From contig WOFQ01000027.1 of assembly GCA_012184525.1 (NCBI GenBank), positions 400,898-464,897 of the forward strand: 64,000 nucleotides of DNA, in the 5' to 3' direction. The stretch comes from Xenoacremonium recifei. Its lineage: Eukaryota; Ascomycota; Sordariomycetes; Hypocreales; Nectriaceae. The position numbers and the translations under genes were made by a program. The notes under the pieces were generated by a model. It saw only the letters and a program-made list of their open reading frames with translations, ran no database searches and was not told the DNA's origin. Positions 12,163 to 22,999 of this stretch are shown in pieces (position 1 is the first letter of the stretch; each line of letters begins with the position of its first letter).

Positions 12163-12787
12163 CGTGCGTGCTTAAGGCTTGCCTCTATTCTTTTCTGTTC
12201 TGGGTACCTATTTATGATGAGCATGGGTCGGGGAGTTCGTATTTGTTCAAAGAAAAACGTCGTCTTGTCATGTCTTGCGTGCGCGCGCCTAAGAGTCAAG
12301 GGATCTGAGTGATGCGGATCAATGGATGGATGGATGGGGTCTTTCGGGGGTGTGTAAACGTCTGTCTACGTCTATGGTGTTATGTCTGGTCATTTCTTCC
12401 ATGTCACTTTAAACCATTACCCTTCTTGTGTCCCGGGCGTGGTGAGCATCCTCATCTCCCGTTCACACTCAATATACACTTAACATATCCGAGTCTCCAT
12501 CCTCTCTGCCCCTTTCATCTCCTCACATGCGATCATCACTGACAACACACCACTCCCCATCCCACGATGATCCCCTCCCCGCAGCTGCCAACCCATCCCT
12601 TGCTCAATCATCCTCACACGCCCCCCTCATGACGTCGCGCAGATCGCCAGTCCCTTCAATGTCGATCGACGACGCCGGCGGAGGCAGCCAAGGCATAGCG
12701 ATAAGGGTCCAAGGGTCCAAGCGGAAGATCGCCACTCGCGCGCAAAAACCGCGCTGGTTATAGCCCGATCATCGTGGATGCACTAGG

Positions 12788-12919
12788 ACATACGACCATT
12801 GCTCCTCGAGAAGACGCGGTCTCGTCCGCTCCCGCCTAGTCAAACGGGGAAGCGCTGGATTAGTAGTTGGGTCGGTGACGACCAGCGAATACCCGGTGTT
12901 GTATGTTTTTGCTATTTTG
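12788..12919. repeat. Direct repeat, copy 1 (132 bp)
   Basis: This copy aligns without gaps to 12981-13112. I counted 27 mismatches in 132 positions (about 80% identity), 15 of them transitions. The best conserved parts are GGTCTCGTCCGCTCCC and GTGTTGTATGTTTTT. The start-to-start distance is 193 bp. Confidence 0.85.
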
Positions 12920-12980
12920 TTGATTTTTTTGCATTTCAGAAAGGAGGTGGTTATCAGGGGGTTGGGATGCCTTCACTTTC

Positions 12981-13112
12981 ACATACGACCACAGCTCTTG
13001 GACAAAACTGGGTCTCGTCCGCTCCCCTCTTGTGAACCCAAGAAGCGCCAGACTAGTAGCTGGGTTGGTGACAACCAGCGAATCCCTGGTGTTGTATGTT
13101 TTTGTCTTTTTG
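12981..13112. repeat. Direct repeat, copy 2 (132 bp)
   Basis: This is the second copy of the repeat starting at 12788. Read in the matching frame, both copies can be translated through a similar peptide around SWVGD(D/N)QRIPGVVCFC. The amino-acid changes are as frequent as expected for unconstrained DNA, and the copies are in different frames relative to each other. Confidence 0.85.
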
Positions 13113-14406
13113 CCTGATGATCTTCCCTAAGTGTTTGGCTAGTGGTCAGGAACACATCACAGGTATGAAGCCAGGCGTTTTGGCGCGAATTTTACTTTCA
13201 TTTTTGCATATCCTTCTCCCTAGCGCTAAGCCCCTGGCTACTCTCTTCCAAGACTAGGCCGCAGAAGAAAGGGATAACAAGCAACAATCATCATGATCAT
13301 CTCTCAACCCCAGATTCCATTCCAAGACCAGTGAGACAAGTGAGACACAATGACGTAGATATGCAAGAGACAGCGAGGTTTCAATGTTTCAAAGGTTTGC
13401 AGCGCGAGCCACCATGTGTGTTTATTTCGTTTCGATGCAAAGCGTGATCCCCGTATGATGTCCTATGCAAGCCTAATCCGCGCCGTTGCCTCCCTTGCCC
13501 GGTCCAAACGACCAGGCTGTTCAAAATAGTAAACGAGAGAACCAAGAAATGAAGCGATCAAACACCATTGCCATGCTCCCAGTGTCCTCCATATGCGTGT
13601 GCCCCTGTTCCGAAGTCCGCTCGCGTCACCCATGAGCAAGCAAATCCTCGCTCATCCACTTTCTTGACTTTTTTGTTGTTTATCTTCATTCTTCATAAGT
13701 TATGCACTGTTGCTTTTCAGTCCATCATCCCTCCAAAACGGTCGGGTGTTGACTGTTGTGTTGCGGTAAAGGCTCTCCTGCGCGCGACTCTTCCAAACGA
13801 CAGTGGTGAAAAATATCATGAGAAAACAAGAGGAAAAGGTCATAAAGCCCGAGATTGCCCTGCCTTTGTGTGTGTGTGCCAGTCTATAGTACTTGGATCC
13901 CATTCCTGTGCAATGCTAATTCCAAGAAGTTCCCTCCAGACACGTTGAGACGTGGTGGTATATGCATCCCTTTTCTCGCCAATCCCTGTATCCCATCCCT
14001 CAAGATCAACCAGGGGGTAAACAAAAAGCAAATCGATTCAACTCCTTCTCACACTGTAGGGTATTCTTCGATCTTGATTTTTTCCATGCGCCGCTGCGAA
14101 AACAAAGGAAATTTGGTCATGGCCTAATCCATGTCGAACGATTGTTTAAAAGAACAAGTAAAACAAGAAAAGGGTTCCGGCCGTGTAGAATGACAAGCCC
14201 CCAAATTCCCACCGCTCTTTGTCGCGCCAGGATCATGTCGATCGCGGATTGGGGTGCAGAGTCCAAGCACCTCCTAGTCCAGGGAGATGCAAAGAAGAAA
14301 AAGTAAGCTAGGTCAACTTGACCAGCTGTGAAGAAGCGAATGCGTCAAATGAAATATGTCCAATGAAGAAGGATAATGTGTTGTACAGTTGTTGATAGGG
14401 CCATGG

Positions 14407-17400
14407 CTAGCTCTCGAAGCTCGACTTCTCCATGCTGCCCTTCTCAATGGTGCCTCGTGGGCTAGTGTTGATTCGGCCAAAGACCTTGCCACCAAGGCGG
14501 TTGAACTTATTCGGCTCTTGGATGCGGCGGTGCGCATCGACCATCACCTTCTCAACCGAGTCGACTTTGATCTTGCAGAATAGTTTAGAGAAAAGGTATT
14601 GGTCGCCTGCATGGTTAAGCAGAGGCAACGTGCGGAAGCCTTGTTTGAGGTTGCTCAGTTTTGCAGTGTACGTAGCCACAGGAGGTCGATCGCTGGGGTT
14701 CTCGCCGTCGCCTGAAAGTTTGACTGACCATCGGACGAAAATGAGGTCGGGGTGTTTAGTGGTAACTTTGAACTTGAACTGGCCGTCGAAGAAAGGGTTG
14801 AAACCGTTTTCCCGGATGACACGAGTCTGAACCTTAAGAGGTGTATCGGGTTCGTGGACGACCGTCGGCTCCATCTCCTTCTTGTCTCGCTTGTCATTGG
14901 CGTGGAAGACCTCGACCTGCACGTAAGGGTCCATAGACTTGTTGGAAGGGAGACTAGCAGGTCGCATGAGCTGCTGGGCGGAGATAACGTCAATGCTGAA
15001 GGATACCACAGTACGCTCCTTCTTGCCTTCGTTAAGGGGGTCCCAGGGGAGGATCTGAATATCGCGAAGCTCCGGTGGCTTCAGCACATAGCCAGAGCTG
15101 TCTCTTCCGCCGTCAAACATGGCCCGATTCAGCTGCATACCCAGGTCAAAGGTCTGCCAGTTGAGCGCTGCCATCTGGACGCCGCGGCGCCAGTAGATCA
15201 GAGGATCAAAGTTGTTCGACGTAATGCGAGTTCGGTCGGGATAGACTCGCATCAAGTACCGCATGTTGTGGATGTCAAGGGCCATCTTTTCATCTTTCAC
15301 GCGCGAATGCTTTGCAAAGCTAGACTCCATAAAGGAGAAGATGTGGTTGTATTGCTTGGCATCGGGCGAGTCGAAACCAGAAAACTTGACACCAGCGCAG
15401 TAGACGCCGAGGTCGCCGAGGACCTTGACGGTCTTGTTGGATGACTTCCGCGACACTCTTTCAACACCACTTTCGTTGTCGCTTGTGCTGCTGCTGATCA
15501 TTTCTGGAACGCGGCCTTCGGTAATGGTGTTGACACGACTCTTGCTAACAAGGCGTCTTGAGGAGTGGCTAGCGCCAAGCATCGGACTCTGGGGGAGAGA
15601 TTGCGAAGGCATCAAGGGACCGCCATCGGGAATCGTAGGTCGAACCAGTGGTGAGTTGAGGCTGTTTCCGCGTCGTCGACCGCGGAAGTCTGTGTTGAGA
15701 GATTCGTCCCTACTCTGGGGCTTCTTGACCTTGATGAGAATACGTTCCATGAGCTGCGACGGGGATGGCAATTTCTCCGGCAGGTCCTCGAGAGGATCCG
15801 CCACCAGGCGTGAACCGAATGCTTCTCGAATAATCTCCGCCATGAGAGCTTGCTGAGCAGGATTGCAGTGAACCTCGAGCGAGATCCAAAGAGGAAACTT
15901 GGACTTGCAGAAGGCATACTTGTTGATCGTTGTCATGACCTCTCGGAAGCTGATGGAGGTGGTGAGTGTACGTCCATGGTTGACCACGGGCTGTCCAGAG
16001 CTTCCATCCCAGCAATCGACCTCAACACAGCGGCATCCTCGAGAAAGCGCCGCGATGTACCCTTCGATGCTAGACTGGCCAGCGACCTGTCGGCCAAGCA
16101 AGTAAGTGTTATGCGAGCTAGAGACAAAGTACTCGTTCATAGGGCGGTCAAGGGTGTACTCCTTCGGCTCGGCAATAATTGGTGCGTTGTGCTCTGAGGT
16201 TAAAAACGCGATGAATCCAGCTTCCGACATGACTGGTGTGCCGACGACGGCCTCGACCTTCTCAGCATATGGTCTGAAATCGCGGCTGTACTGATTAAAG
16301 ACCTTCTCCCAGTACGGGAGGTTGGACTCGACATCCTCGCCCTGGACGTCTCGGAGAAACGCCAGAAATTCCACGAGGGTGATGCCAACATCGGGGTTGG
16401 AGGTAATGCTTCGAATGATTCGCAGGACATCATGCCTCTTCTTCATGAGTCGCACGAACTCCTTGAACTCAGAAAAGTTGAGTTTGTCGCATTTTCGGGC
16501 GTCGGATAGGTAGAAGCTCGTCTCAAGGGTTGAGAGAGAGCTGTAGATGTGAAGATCGTGGCAGACACGTTTGACACCGGCCAGGTCGAGCTCGCCAGAT
16601 CGGGTAGGCTGTTTTGACATCTCAGTCTGCCAATATTGCGCGACGGCCCGGTCGTCGAAGGCCATCAGGGACGACATCAACTCCTGTCGGTACTTGAGCA
16701 TGGCATCCAGGAAGTCGGTCCAGCGCTTCCGCGACTCAGGGGTATCGGCGACGATGTGGAGCAATTTGGTCTTGTTCCTCTCTGGCACAGCATAGATGAT
16801 GGTGAACCAGGTGGAGATGAAGACATCTTCCTCGCCCAGACCGAAGTCCAGGCGATACTGTTGGACGTCGGTTCCCGTCCGTATCTCCTTGATCTCATCG
16901 ACATGGAGAGACTTTTGTGGGCGAGAAACGCCGCCCCACAACAGCTTATTGGTTTCGGATTCGTAAAGAAGAACAATCTTCTTGCGGCTCTTTCGGGAAA
17001 TCTTGTAAGCCAATTCGCCATTCTCGAGTAGGGCTGGGATCACTGGGCCAGCCATGGCATTGATGCTACCAGTGATGGACGCGGCGGTGCTGTTTCCGGA
17101 TGAGGTCTGCATGGTGCCGTCGAGGCCCATCATCGACATGGCTTCGTCGCCAACCAGGTCGACTTCCTCGTCCGTGTCGGACAGTCCATACTCGGGAGGA
17201 GCAGTAGCATTGCTGTCACTGCGACGGCGCAGGATGCTTGGGCCGACGCTTCCATCACGACTGGTGGGTGCTGCTGAAGATTGGCGTCTTCGGCTCGCAA
17301 AGTGGTGTGCTCGAGAGGATAATCGGCGAATCAAGCCGCCCTTGGCATTGCCATTGCCATTGATGGCCTCGGACATGGCACTGGGGTTGCCCACCACGCT

Positions 17401-17763
17401 TTGGCCCAGCGAAGTTGTGCTAGGTTTCCGCGACAGGACAGACTCGGGCAGGTTGAAGTCCGGAGGGCATTGGTCCTCCTCCCGGCCGGGCATGGGCTCT
17501 GGGGAGGCCTGGACGGAGGAATTGGTCGTCAGGACGGCGGTTTCGGGTGACATGATGGGCGAGCCTTGTTGTGAATTCGAGGCCACCGAGGATGCACTTA
17601 TGGCAGAGACGGGGAGCTGGGCTGGGTTTTGAGAGCCGAAGTTGGTTTGGACATGACCGGGGCGAACGCGCCGTATATGTGAGGGGACGGACGACATATC
17701 GCGATCCAATGATGGTGAGGGGGGTGTGGCCAGTTTCCGTATGGCATCTGAGATGAGAGACAT
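14407..17763 (-). CDS. plc1: Phosphoinositide-specific phospholipase C (delta-like)
   Basis: This is one intronless frame of 1118 residues. Domain order is the classic PLC-delta layout after a long Ser-rich N-terminal extension: a PH domain at about 240-355, an EF-hand region at about 363-475, catalytic X at about 533-685, a Ser-rich linker at about 687-780, catalytic Y at about 780-895 and a C2 domain at about 912-1060. The two catalytic histidines are visible: His551 in SSHNTYLLGRQ and His596 in VNHGRTLTTS. The X-box VEVDCWDG is also intact, and Y carries YCAGVKFSGF. The enzyme cleaves PI(4,5)P2 to inositol trisphosphate and diacylglycerol in calcium signalling at the plasma membrane. The ATG at 17763 gives MSLISDAIRKLATPP. 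The upstream flank is the longest gene-free stretch of the window. Confidence 0.96.
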   Translation of the reverse strand: MSLISDAIRKLATPPSPSLDRDMSSVPSHIRRVRPGHVQTNFGSQNPAQLPVSAISASSVASNSQQGSPIMSPETAVLTTNSSVQASPEPMPGREEDQCPPDFNLPESVLSRKPSTTSLGQSVVGNPSAMSEAINGNGNAKGGLIRRLSSRAHHFASRRRQSSAAPTSRDGSVGPSILRRRSDSNATAPPEYGLSDTDEEVDLVGDEAMSMMGLDGTMQTSSGNSTAASITGSINAMAGPVIPALLENGELAYKISRKSRKKIVLLYESETNKLLWGGVSRPQKSLHVDEIKEIRTGTDVQQYRLDFGLGEEDVFISTWFTIIYAVPERNKTKLLHIVADTPESRKRWTDFLDAMLKYRQELMSSLMAFDDRAVAQYWQTEMSKQPTRSGELDLAGVKRVCHDLHIYSSLSTLETSFYLSDARKCDKLNFSEFKEFVRLMKKRHDVLRIIRSITSNPDVGITLVEFLAFLRDVQGEDVESNLPYWEKVFNQYSRDFRPYAEKVEAVVGTPVMSEAGFIAFLTSEHNAPIIAEPKEYTLDRPMNEYFVSSSHNTYLLGRQVAGQSSIEGYIAALSRGCRCVEVDCWDGSSGQPVVNHGRTLTTSISFREVMTTINKYAFCKSKFPLWISLEVHCNPAQQALMAEIIREAFGSRLVADPLEDLPEKLPSPSQLMERILIKVKKPQSRDESLNTDFRGRRRGNSLNSPLVRPTIPDGGPLMPSQSLPQSPMLGASHSSRRLVSKSRVNTITEGRVPEMISSSTSDNESGVERVSRKSSNKTVKVLGDLGVYCAGVKFSGFDSPDAKQYNHIFSFMESSFAKHSRVKDEKMALDIHNMRYLMRVYPDRTRITSNNFDPLIYWRRGVQMAALNWQTFDLGMQLNRAMFDGGRDSSGYVLKPPELRDIQILPWDPLNEGKKERTVVSFSIDVISAQQLMRPASLPSNKSMDPYVQVEVFHANDKRDKKEMEPTVVHEPDTPLKVQTRVIRENGFNPFFDGQFKFKVTTKHPDLIFVRWSVKLSGDGENPSDRPPVATYTAKLSNLKQGFRTLPLLNHAGDQYLFSKLFCKIKVDSVEKVMVDAHRRIQEPNKFNRLGGKVFGRINTSPRGTIEKGSMEKSSFES

Positions 17764-17828
17764 GGCTGAGAAAGGGTGGTGTGCGGTTTAGAGGAGCGAA
17801 CCAGTGAGCGAGTAGAGGTTGCGTCGAC

Positions 17829-17838
17829 ATATATATAT
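17829..17838 (-). promoter_or_regulatory. TATA-like element upstream of plc1
   Basis: An alternating (AT)5 tract lies about 66-75 bp upstream of the plc1 ATG on its sense strand. This is a reasonable position for a fungal TATA element, but the assignment rests on sequence and distance only. Confidence 0.3.
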
Positions 17839-19400
17839 GAAGGCTGGCTCAGGCACCTCTGGAAGCCATGGTGGAACGGCCCGGGGGGGCAGCAATAGTG
17901 AAATGGATTGGATTGCGGGGGAGAAGCTGCAGAGGCCGATCTCTCGTGGGAGGGAGCTCCCGTGGTCCAGCTGGGGTGCGTGCAAGCAAGCAGCAGCAAA
18001 GCCGAACAGGTTCCAGGGACAGGGTGTGGACCAAGGGCGAAGGTATCGGCGCGGATGCACAACGATGCAGGCGAAGCGACCTGTCGGGTGGGCCGCAGTC
18101 CAAGCAAGTCAAGTCGCAGCAGTCGCAGTTGCAGTTGCACTCGCAGGCTGCGGCGGGCAAGGACCCAAAGAGGATGTCTGTCTGCCTCGGGGGGCAGATC
18201 TGCTGCACGGCGAGGGTGCAAGGCCGCCGCTGGTGAGCTGGCAGAGGGTGAGATATGCAAGTCGCTGCTTTGGGCGGGCTCGCAGGTTCAAGTTGGAGTA
18301 GCTCCTTGGGGGCAGGCAGGCGGCGGGCAGCTGCAGCACAGCGCAGCTCAGGGTAAGGCGAATGAGAGGTGGTGAAGATGATGGCGCCCGTCAAGGGTGA
18401 CTTGTGGTGAAGTTCCCAGTTGGCGTCGTCCTGCAAGCGCGCAATTGGAGGCGTTGGCTGTGTCCTCGAGCGAGTCCGAGGCGCTCTCGTCCCGTCCCGT
18501 CCAACAGTCTAGAATTTCCTTTCTGTCGCGAGCTCGTCGGGAGGTCGCAGCCAGGAGCGTGGCAGTGGGTTTCCGCAGTTGCGCAGCGCAGAGCCGCAGC
18601 AGACGAACAAGCGCGGGCGAGGACTGAACTCGAAGCTGGCGTTGAGTCACCCAATGCGGCGGTACTGGGGGCAAAGTTGTGTCGGTGGTCGAGGCCCAGG
18701 TGCAATTCGTCACTCGCGGAGCGGTCTTGGAGCAAATTCGATAGCAGGCGGGATTCTTTGTTGGTCCTGCAGCGTTGGTGAGAAAATGAGTGAAGAGGAG
18801 GAGAAAGTGCAAGTCGATTTAGGTTGGAGGTTGTCAAAGCCGGTGTAGGTGGTGGAGAGTCTGGCGAATAAGTCTGGTAGGGTAGGAGGTCTGGGTGTGG
18901 GAGAGGGAAGGCGCGATTGGGGGGGGGAGTGGGATGCAGGCGCAGAGGGAGTTGAAGTAGTAACCCAGGCCCAAGGACGAATTATGGAGTCGCTGGAGCT
19001 GGAGCAGGCCAGTCCAGTAGCCCAAGGTACGGGGTACGTACAGCGGGTTGCGGCGAGGTACTTGCACTCGCGCACTGAGACGGAAGCCAGGGCAAAGCAG
19101 AGAGAGCCTGGTCCAGTTCTAGTTTCTGTTGCGAGGTCTCCGGAGTTTTGGTTTGAACGAGTAGGGCAGGAAGAAGAGGTGGGAGAGAAGGAGGGAGGGC
19201 GAAAGTGTCGAGGGGCGGAGGTGGCCCAGGTAAAGTAGGGTTTAGACCAGCTGGTCCGAAAGGCAATTCCAGGGCTGATTCAACGGAGGGAGGAGATGAA
19301 TGGCTGCGATCTGCTGGGGCGTGTGCTGGATGTCTCGGGGCGAGTAGAAGAGAGTTTGCGGGAGAGGGGCGTAGCAGCAATCCGTACCTTGGGGAGAAAC

Positions 19401-19427
19401 AAGTCAAGTCAAGTCAAGTCAAGTCAA
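19401..19427. repeat. Microsatellite (AAGTC)5
   Basis: Five perfect AAGTC units plus a partial unit lie within the 17.4-kb gene-free region, on the upstream side of plc1. Confidence 0.95.
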
Positions 19428-20120
19428 AGTTGTGTTGAGTTGAGTCGAGCCCAAGTTGGGAGGCGACGACGGCTGGTATAAGTCTGTCTGCAACTCGCCG
19501 GGAAATTATGCTGGGATGGCGACGGCCAGGGTCAGGGCCAAGAGCTGTCTCTTTATTTGGAGCGATCCGGCAGGTACACGAGCGTCAGAGTCATCCAGAG
19601 TTTTGAAGACTGACAACGACCGCCGCGAGCCCCGGGGCCAGCGCCAGCAGAGCACGCACGCACTCACAATGGGCGGACAAAGGACCAGCAGGGGTGGGAG
19701 AATGATGATGGCGGACCGGGTTTGCTTGGGCTTGGGAGGACTTGGACTGGGCCTGGCATGGGTCACTGGGACTCTGATGGAAAGCGAGCGAGCGACTGGG
19801 GACGGGGTAGAGACAAGACAAGGGCCAGGAACCGGGGGGAGGGGCGTGTCGCGACAGGGGGGGCCAAGTCGATGTGCGAGGAGTAATAATAGAAAGATGG
19901 ATTGGATGGAAGATGGAGACGCGACACACTGCGACTAACACTGGCAGTCAGTCTCTCAGTAACCATCATCATGCAGCATGGCAGCATCACACGGGACAGT
20001 TCTATCAGCTCTCACTCGCACAGCCGCGGTCAGCGACGTCCACGAGAACGCACCCGGTTCTGACTTCTGACAGGTGAACCTTGAGGGTTGGTGGGTGGTC
20101 CGGAGGGGAATGGGACACTT

Positions 20121-20155
20121 GATGATGATGATGATGATGATGATGCTGCTGCTGC
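20121..20155. repeat. Microsatellite (GAT)8 followed by (GCT)3
   Basis: Eight perfect GAT units are directly followed by three GCT units and GC. Confidence 0.95.
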
Positions 20156-20240
20156 GAAGGCGAGGCGAGGCGAACCACCAACGTCCATCCGGCGGGCTCG
20201 CTCTCCACAGAGGCCATGTTTATTTGCTGGACACGATTGT

Positions 20241-20266
20241 CCTGTCCTGTCCTGTCCTGTCCTGTC
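20241..20266. repeat. Microsatellite (CCTGT)5
   Basis: Five perfect CCTGT units are followed by a partial unit. Confidence 0.95.
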
Positions 20267-21478
20267 AAGGGAGGGCTGACGGGGAATGGAGGACGGGACT
20301 CTGCTCGAGGGAGAGTCACCGCTGCGCTGGACTGGACTGGTGCTCTGCTTAGCTTTAGCTTCAACCTTGACTGCCCGGAGGCTTGCTCGGGGCTTGCTTG
20401 GGGCTGGGCCTTGGGCTCTCCCGCGTCAGGCTTGTGCTTGTCGGTGTGATGTGATTCTAATCAAACGCCAGGGAATTTCCCCATGCTGCATCGTGCGCCG
20501 AGACTTGCTCGACCTCATCCCATCCGAGCCCAATGGTGTATGTGCCGACGGGAATCCCTGGTGATGGCTTGATGATTAACGGCTTCGATTAATGAGGGGG
20601 TGAGGCGGAGGGCGTGGGATGCGATATGGGGGGAGGGTCGATGGCTGATCCATTCATCGTGCCTCGCCAGTCAGTGACTGACTGACCAAAGGCGGTATGT
20701 TGATGCGCTGGTCGTGGCCTGCACTCCATGAGTCCGGATAAGCAGTCGACTGGACCGAAAACTGGCGCGGGATGGATGTGTGAAGCAAGCACCAGTGCTT
20801 CTTGGCCCGGAGCCCGCAAGTCCTGGTACGTACAGCACCGGCACATCCAATCCGCGTGTAAGCATGATGAGCTATGTACCGACTAATGATGATGCTGCTG
20901 AGGCCGGACATTGCCTCATTCCCCTCTCCCAGAGCCTCAAGGTTCGGCCCAGCACTAGGGACGGCAAACAATGCGATACGAGTTCAGCTGAAGGCGTCGA
21001 GGAATCCCGTCCGCGGAACAAGCAGAGCAGAAAAAAAAGTCAATTTTTTTTCCGGTCACGCCAAGCAGGGAGCCTGCGAGCGAAGCTCTCGGCACTAACA
21101 GCGATGGAGGAAAGCTTGCCAGGGAGCGACACGGGTAGCTAGAGGCTCTAGGAGGTGTTGAGCCTAGCAGCGGGCAATGGGCAGTCCAGACTCGGGACAG
21201 GCCAGCAGCCAGAGAAAAAAGAACAATTCCACGACGGGGGGAGGGGTTGGCTGGCACCGCTGGGACGGCCGAAATGATGACCGGCCGGGCTCTGCGCGCA
21301 AGTACCTCTACCTTGCCATGTGTCTGCTGCGCACCCCACGGCAGGGATGACAGGGGAATGAATGGATGGGCAGAACAGAATGGCAGGGATGGTGAAGGGA
21401 GGGGCTCGCGATGTCCATCTCTGGCTCATCCCTAAGGTAGGTATGCTTCTGTGTCTTTCTTTGCTTCGCTCGTCTTAA

Positions 21479-21492
21479 TTTTTTTTTTTTTT
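21479..21492. repeat. Poly-T run (14)
   Basis: An uninterrupted run of 14 T lies in otherwise G/C-rich sequence. Confidence 0.9.
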
Positions 21493-22553
21493 CTTATTTC
21501 TCGCCACCCCCCTAACAGGGCCCTCAGCAGCGACTCCAATCGAGCACCCAGCCCGCCGGGCTAATCAGGGACCTGCTGCACGGTAAGCTGCCCGCCGCTC
21601 CGCCTGGCCATGCCCAACGAGGCATCCAAGCTGCCCACGTCTTTGTTCAATGTCTCGGCCACGGTGCAGCAGCTGCAGCTCTTGCGGCGCATCTTACAGG
21701 TACATCTTCAGAGGCACTCTCCGGGCAAGTAAGTGGGTACAGAACCCGAACGCCTCCCGGCAAGCGGCGAGCTCCAAGTACCGGAAATCCATGTCCAGCA
21801 GCTGTAAGCCAACATAGACACTGCAAGAGACCGACCGCACAAAAAAAGAAAGCAGAGGAAAAGGCCAAAAAGGTTCCTATCTGTGTAGCACGGAGGACGG
21901 AGGCCCGAGATACGGCTATCTGCCCCCCCGCCCAAGCTCAGGCTCAGGCTAAGGCTCAGGGGCTGAACGCCGCTGGCCGTCCATGCCTTAGGGAGTCCGC
22001 GCACCCGCTAGGGGACGGCGCTTTAGGCGGTATACGCCGTTATGATGCCCGTCTCGCCGGCGGCCCCTCCAATGGAACTCCCTAGCAGAAGATCAGAGGG
22101 GGGCTTCTTCCAACAGAGCCATGACCTCAGACTGACACGATGGGGCCCGACGGGAGGCCAGCGAGAGGAGAATCGGCCCTGAGCGAGAGCCCGACACCGC
22201 CGCTGTGAGTGGCCGGATCCGAGGTCATGTGCTGCACCTAAATTGCTGCCGCCCCGGAGGAACGTGGCATGGGGGATGCGAACCAGGGACTTGGTCCAGT
22301 CAGTTCCTCACCGACGTGACAATGGAGTGTCTGTTCCGTCCGTACCTTGCGTCTTCCATGCAGACACAACACCGAATATTCTGCTTCGATGCTGCTGGAT
22401 CTGAATCATCGTGCATAAGGGTAGGTTTGATCTGTATGATTATGATGTGCAGCGAGAAATGCATCTGCACCGGTTATCTGTACCTATCTGGCATGCTGGC
22501 GACCTCCTCCAGCTGAGCTCCAGGAACCGGAAGGTGGCCTGGTGCAGACCGAC

Positions 22554-22578
22554 CTCCCTTCCCTTCCCTTCCCTTCCA
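22554..22578. repeat. Pyrimidine microsatellite, TTCCC units
   Basis: About four TTCCC/CTTCC units form a pure pyrimidine tract. Confidence 0.85.
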
Positions 22579-22962
22579 CTTCCGCTTCCATGCTCCCACC
22601 CCGAGCAGTCCGTAGAGCAGGGCAGGAGCGAAGCGAACGCCTGGGAGTTCGGCAAGCTGGGCTGGGCTGCTCCTCACTTACGCGCTTGTTTCGACAATCA
22701 TCGGAGCCTGAGGCCCAGCAGGCAGTGACTTCCAACCGCCCATCCTTCTCACCAGCTGCGAATCCTTGGTCCATCCTCATCCACCCATACCTGACCTATG
22801 TAAATCACCTGTGATGAGTTGCGTCTTCATTTCTCGCCTCCACAACCAGGTAACCGTCGGTCAAAACCGTCTGGCTCCTGAATCCCTCTATCCACTTGCT
22901 CGCACTGCCAGGCCTCACCGACAATGTGCTGGTACTTGTTCCTGACTGGAAGTCCTCGCCTA

Positions 22963-22999
22963 CCAACCAACAAACCAACCAACCAACCAACCAACCAAC
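22963..22999. repeat. Microsatellite (CCAA)n
   Basis: Nine CCAA units occur with one interruption (CAAA). Confidence 0.9.

Larger units (their letters stand above)
12163..14406. other. Convergent intergenic region between pfa3 and plc1
   Basis: This 2.2-kb region lies between the 3' ends of two convergent genes. It contains GGAT-type short repeats near 12322-12338 and a diverged 132-bp direct repeat (12788-12919 and 12981-13112). The rest is AT-richer 3' flank. No supportable gene was seen. Confidence 0.65.

Noticed and set aside
12788..13112. Repeat-induced point mutation as the cause of the divergence between the two repeat copies
   Set aside because: Twelve of 27 differences are transversions and the transitions run in both directions between copies, so the pattern is not specific to RIP.
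14752..15444. A 230-codon frame antisense to plc1
   Set aside because: It mirrors the strongly biased codons of plc1. The plc1 strand encodes an intact Y domain and C2 domain, so the antisense frame is a shadow.
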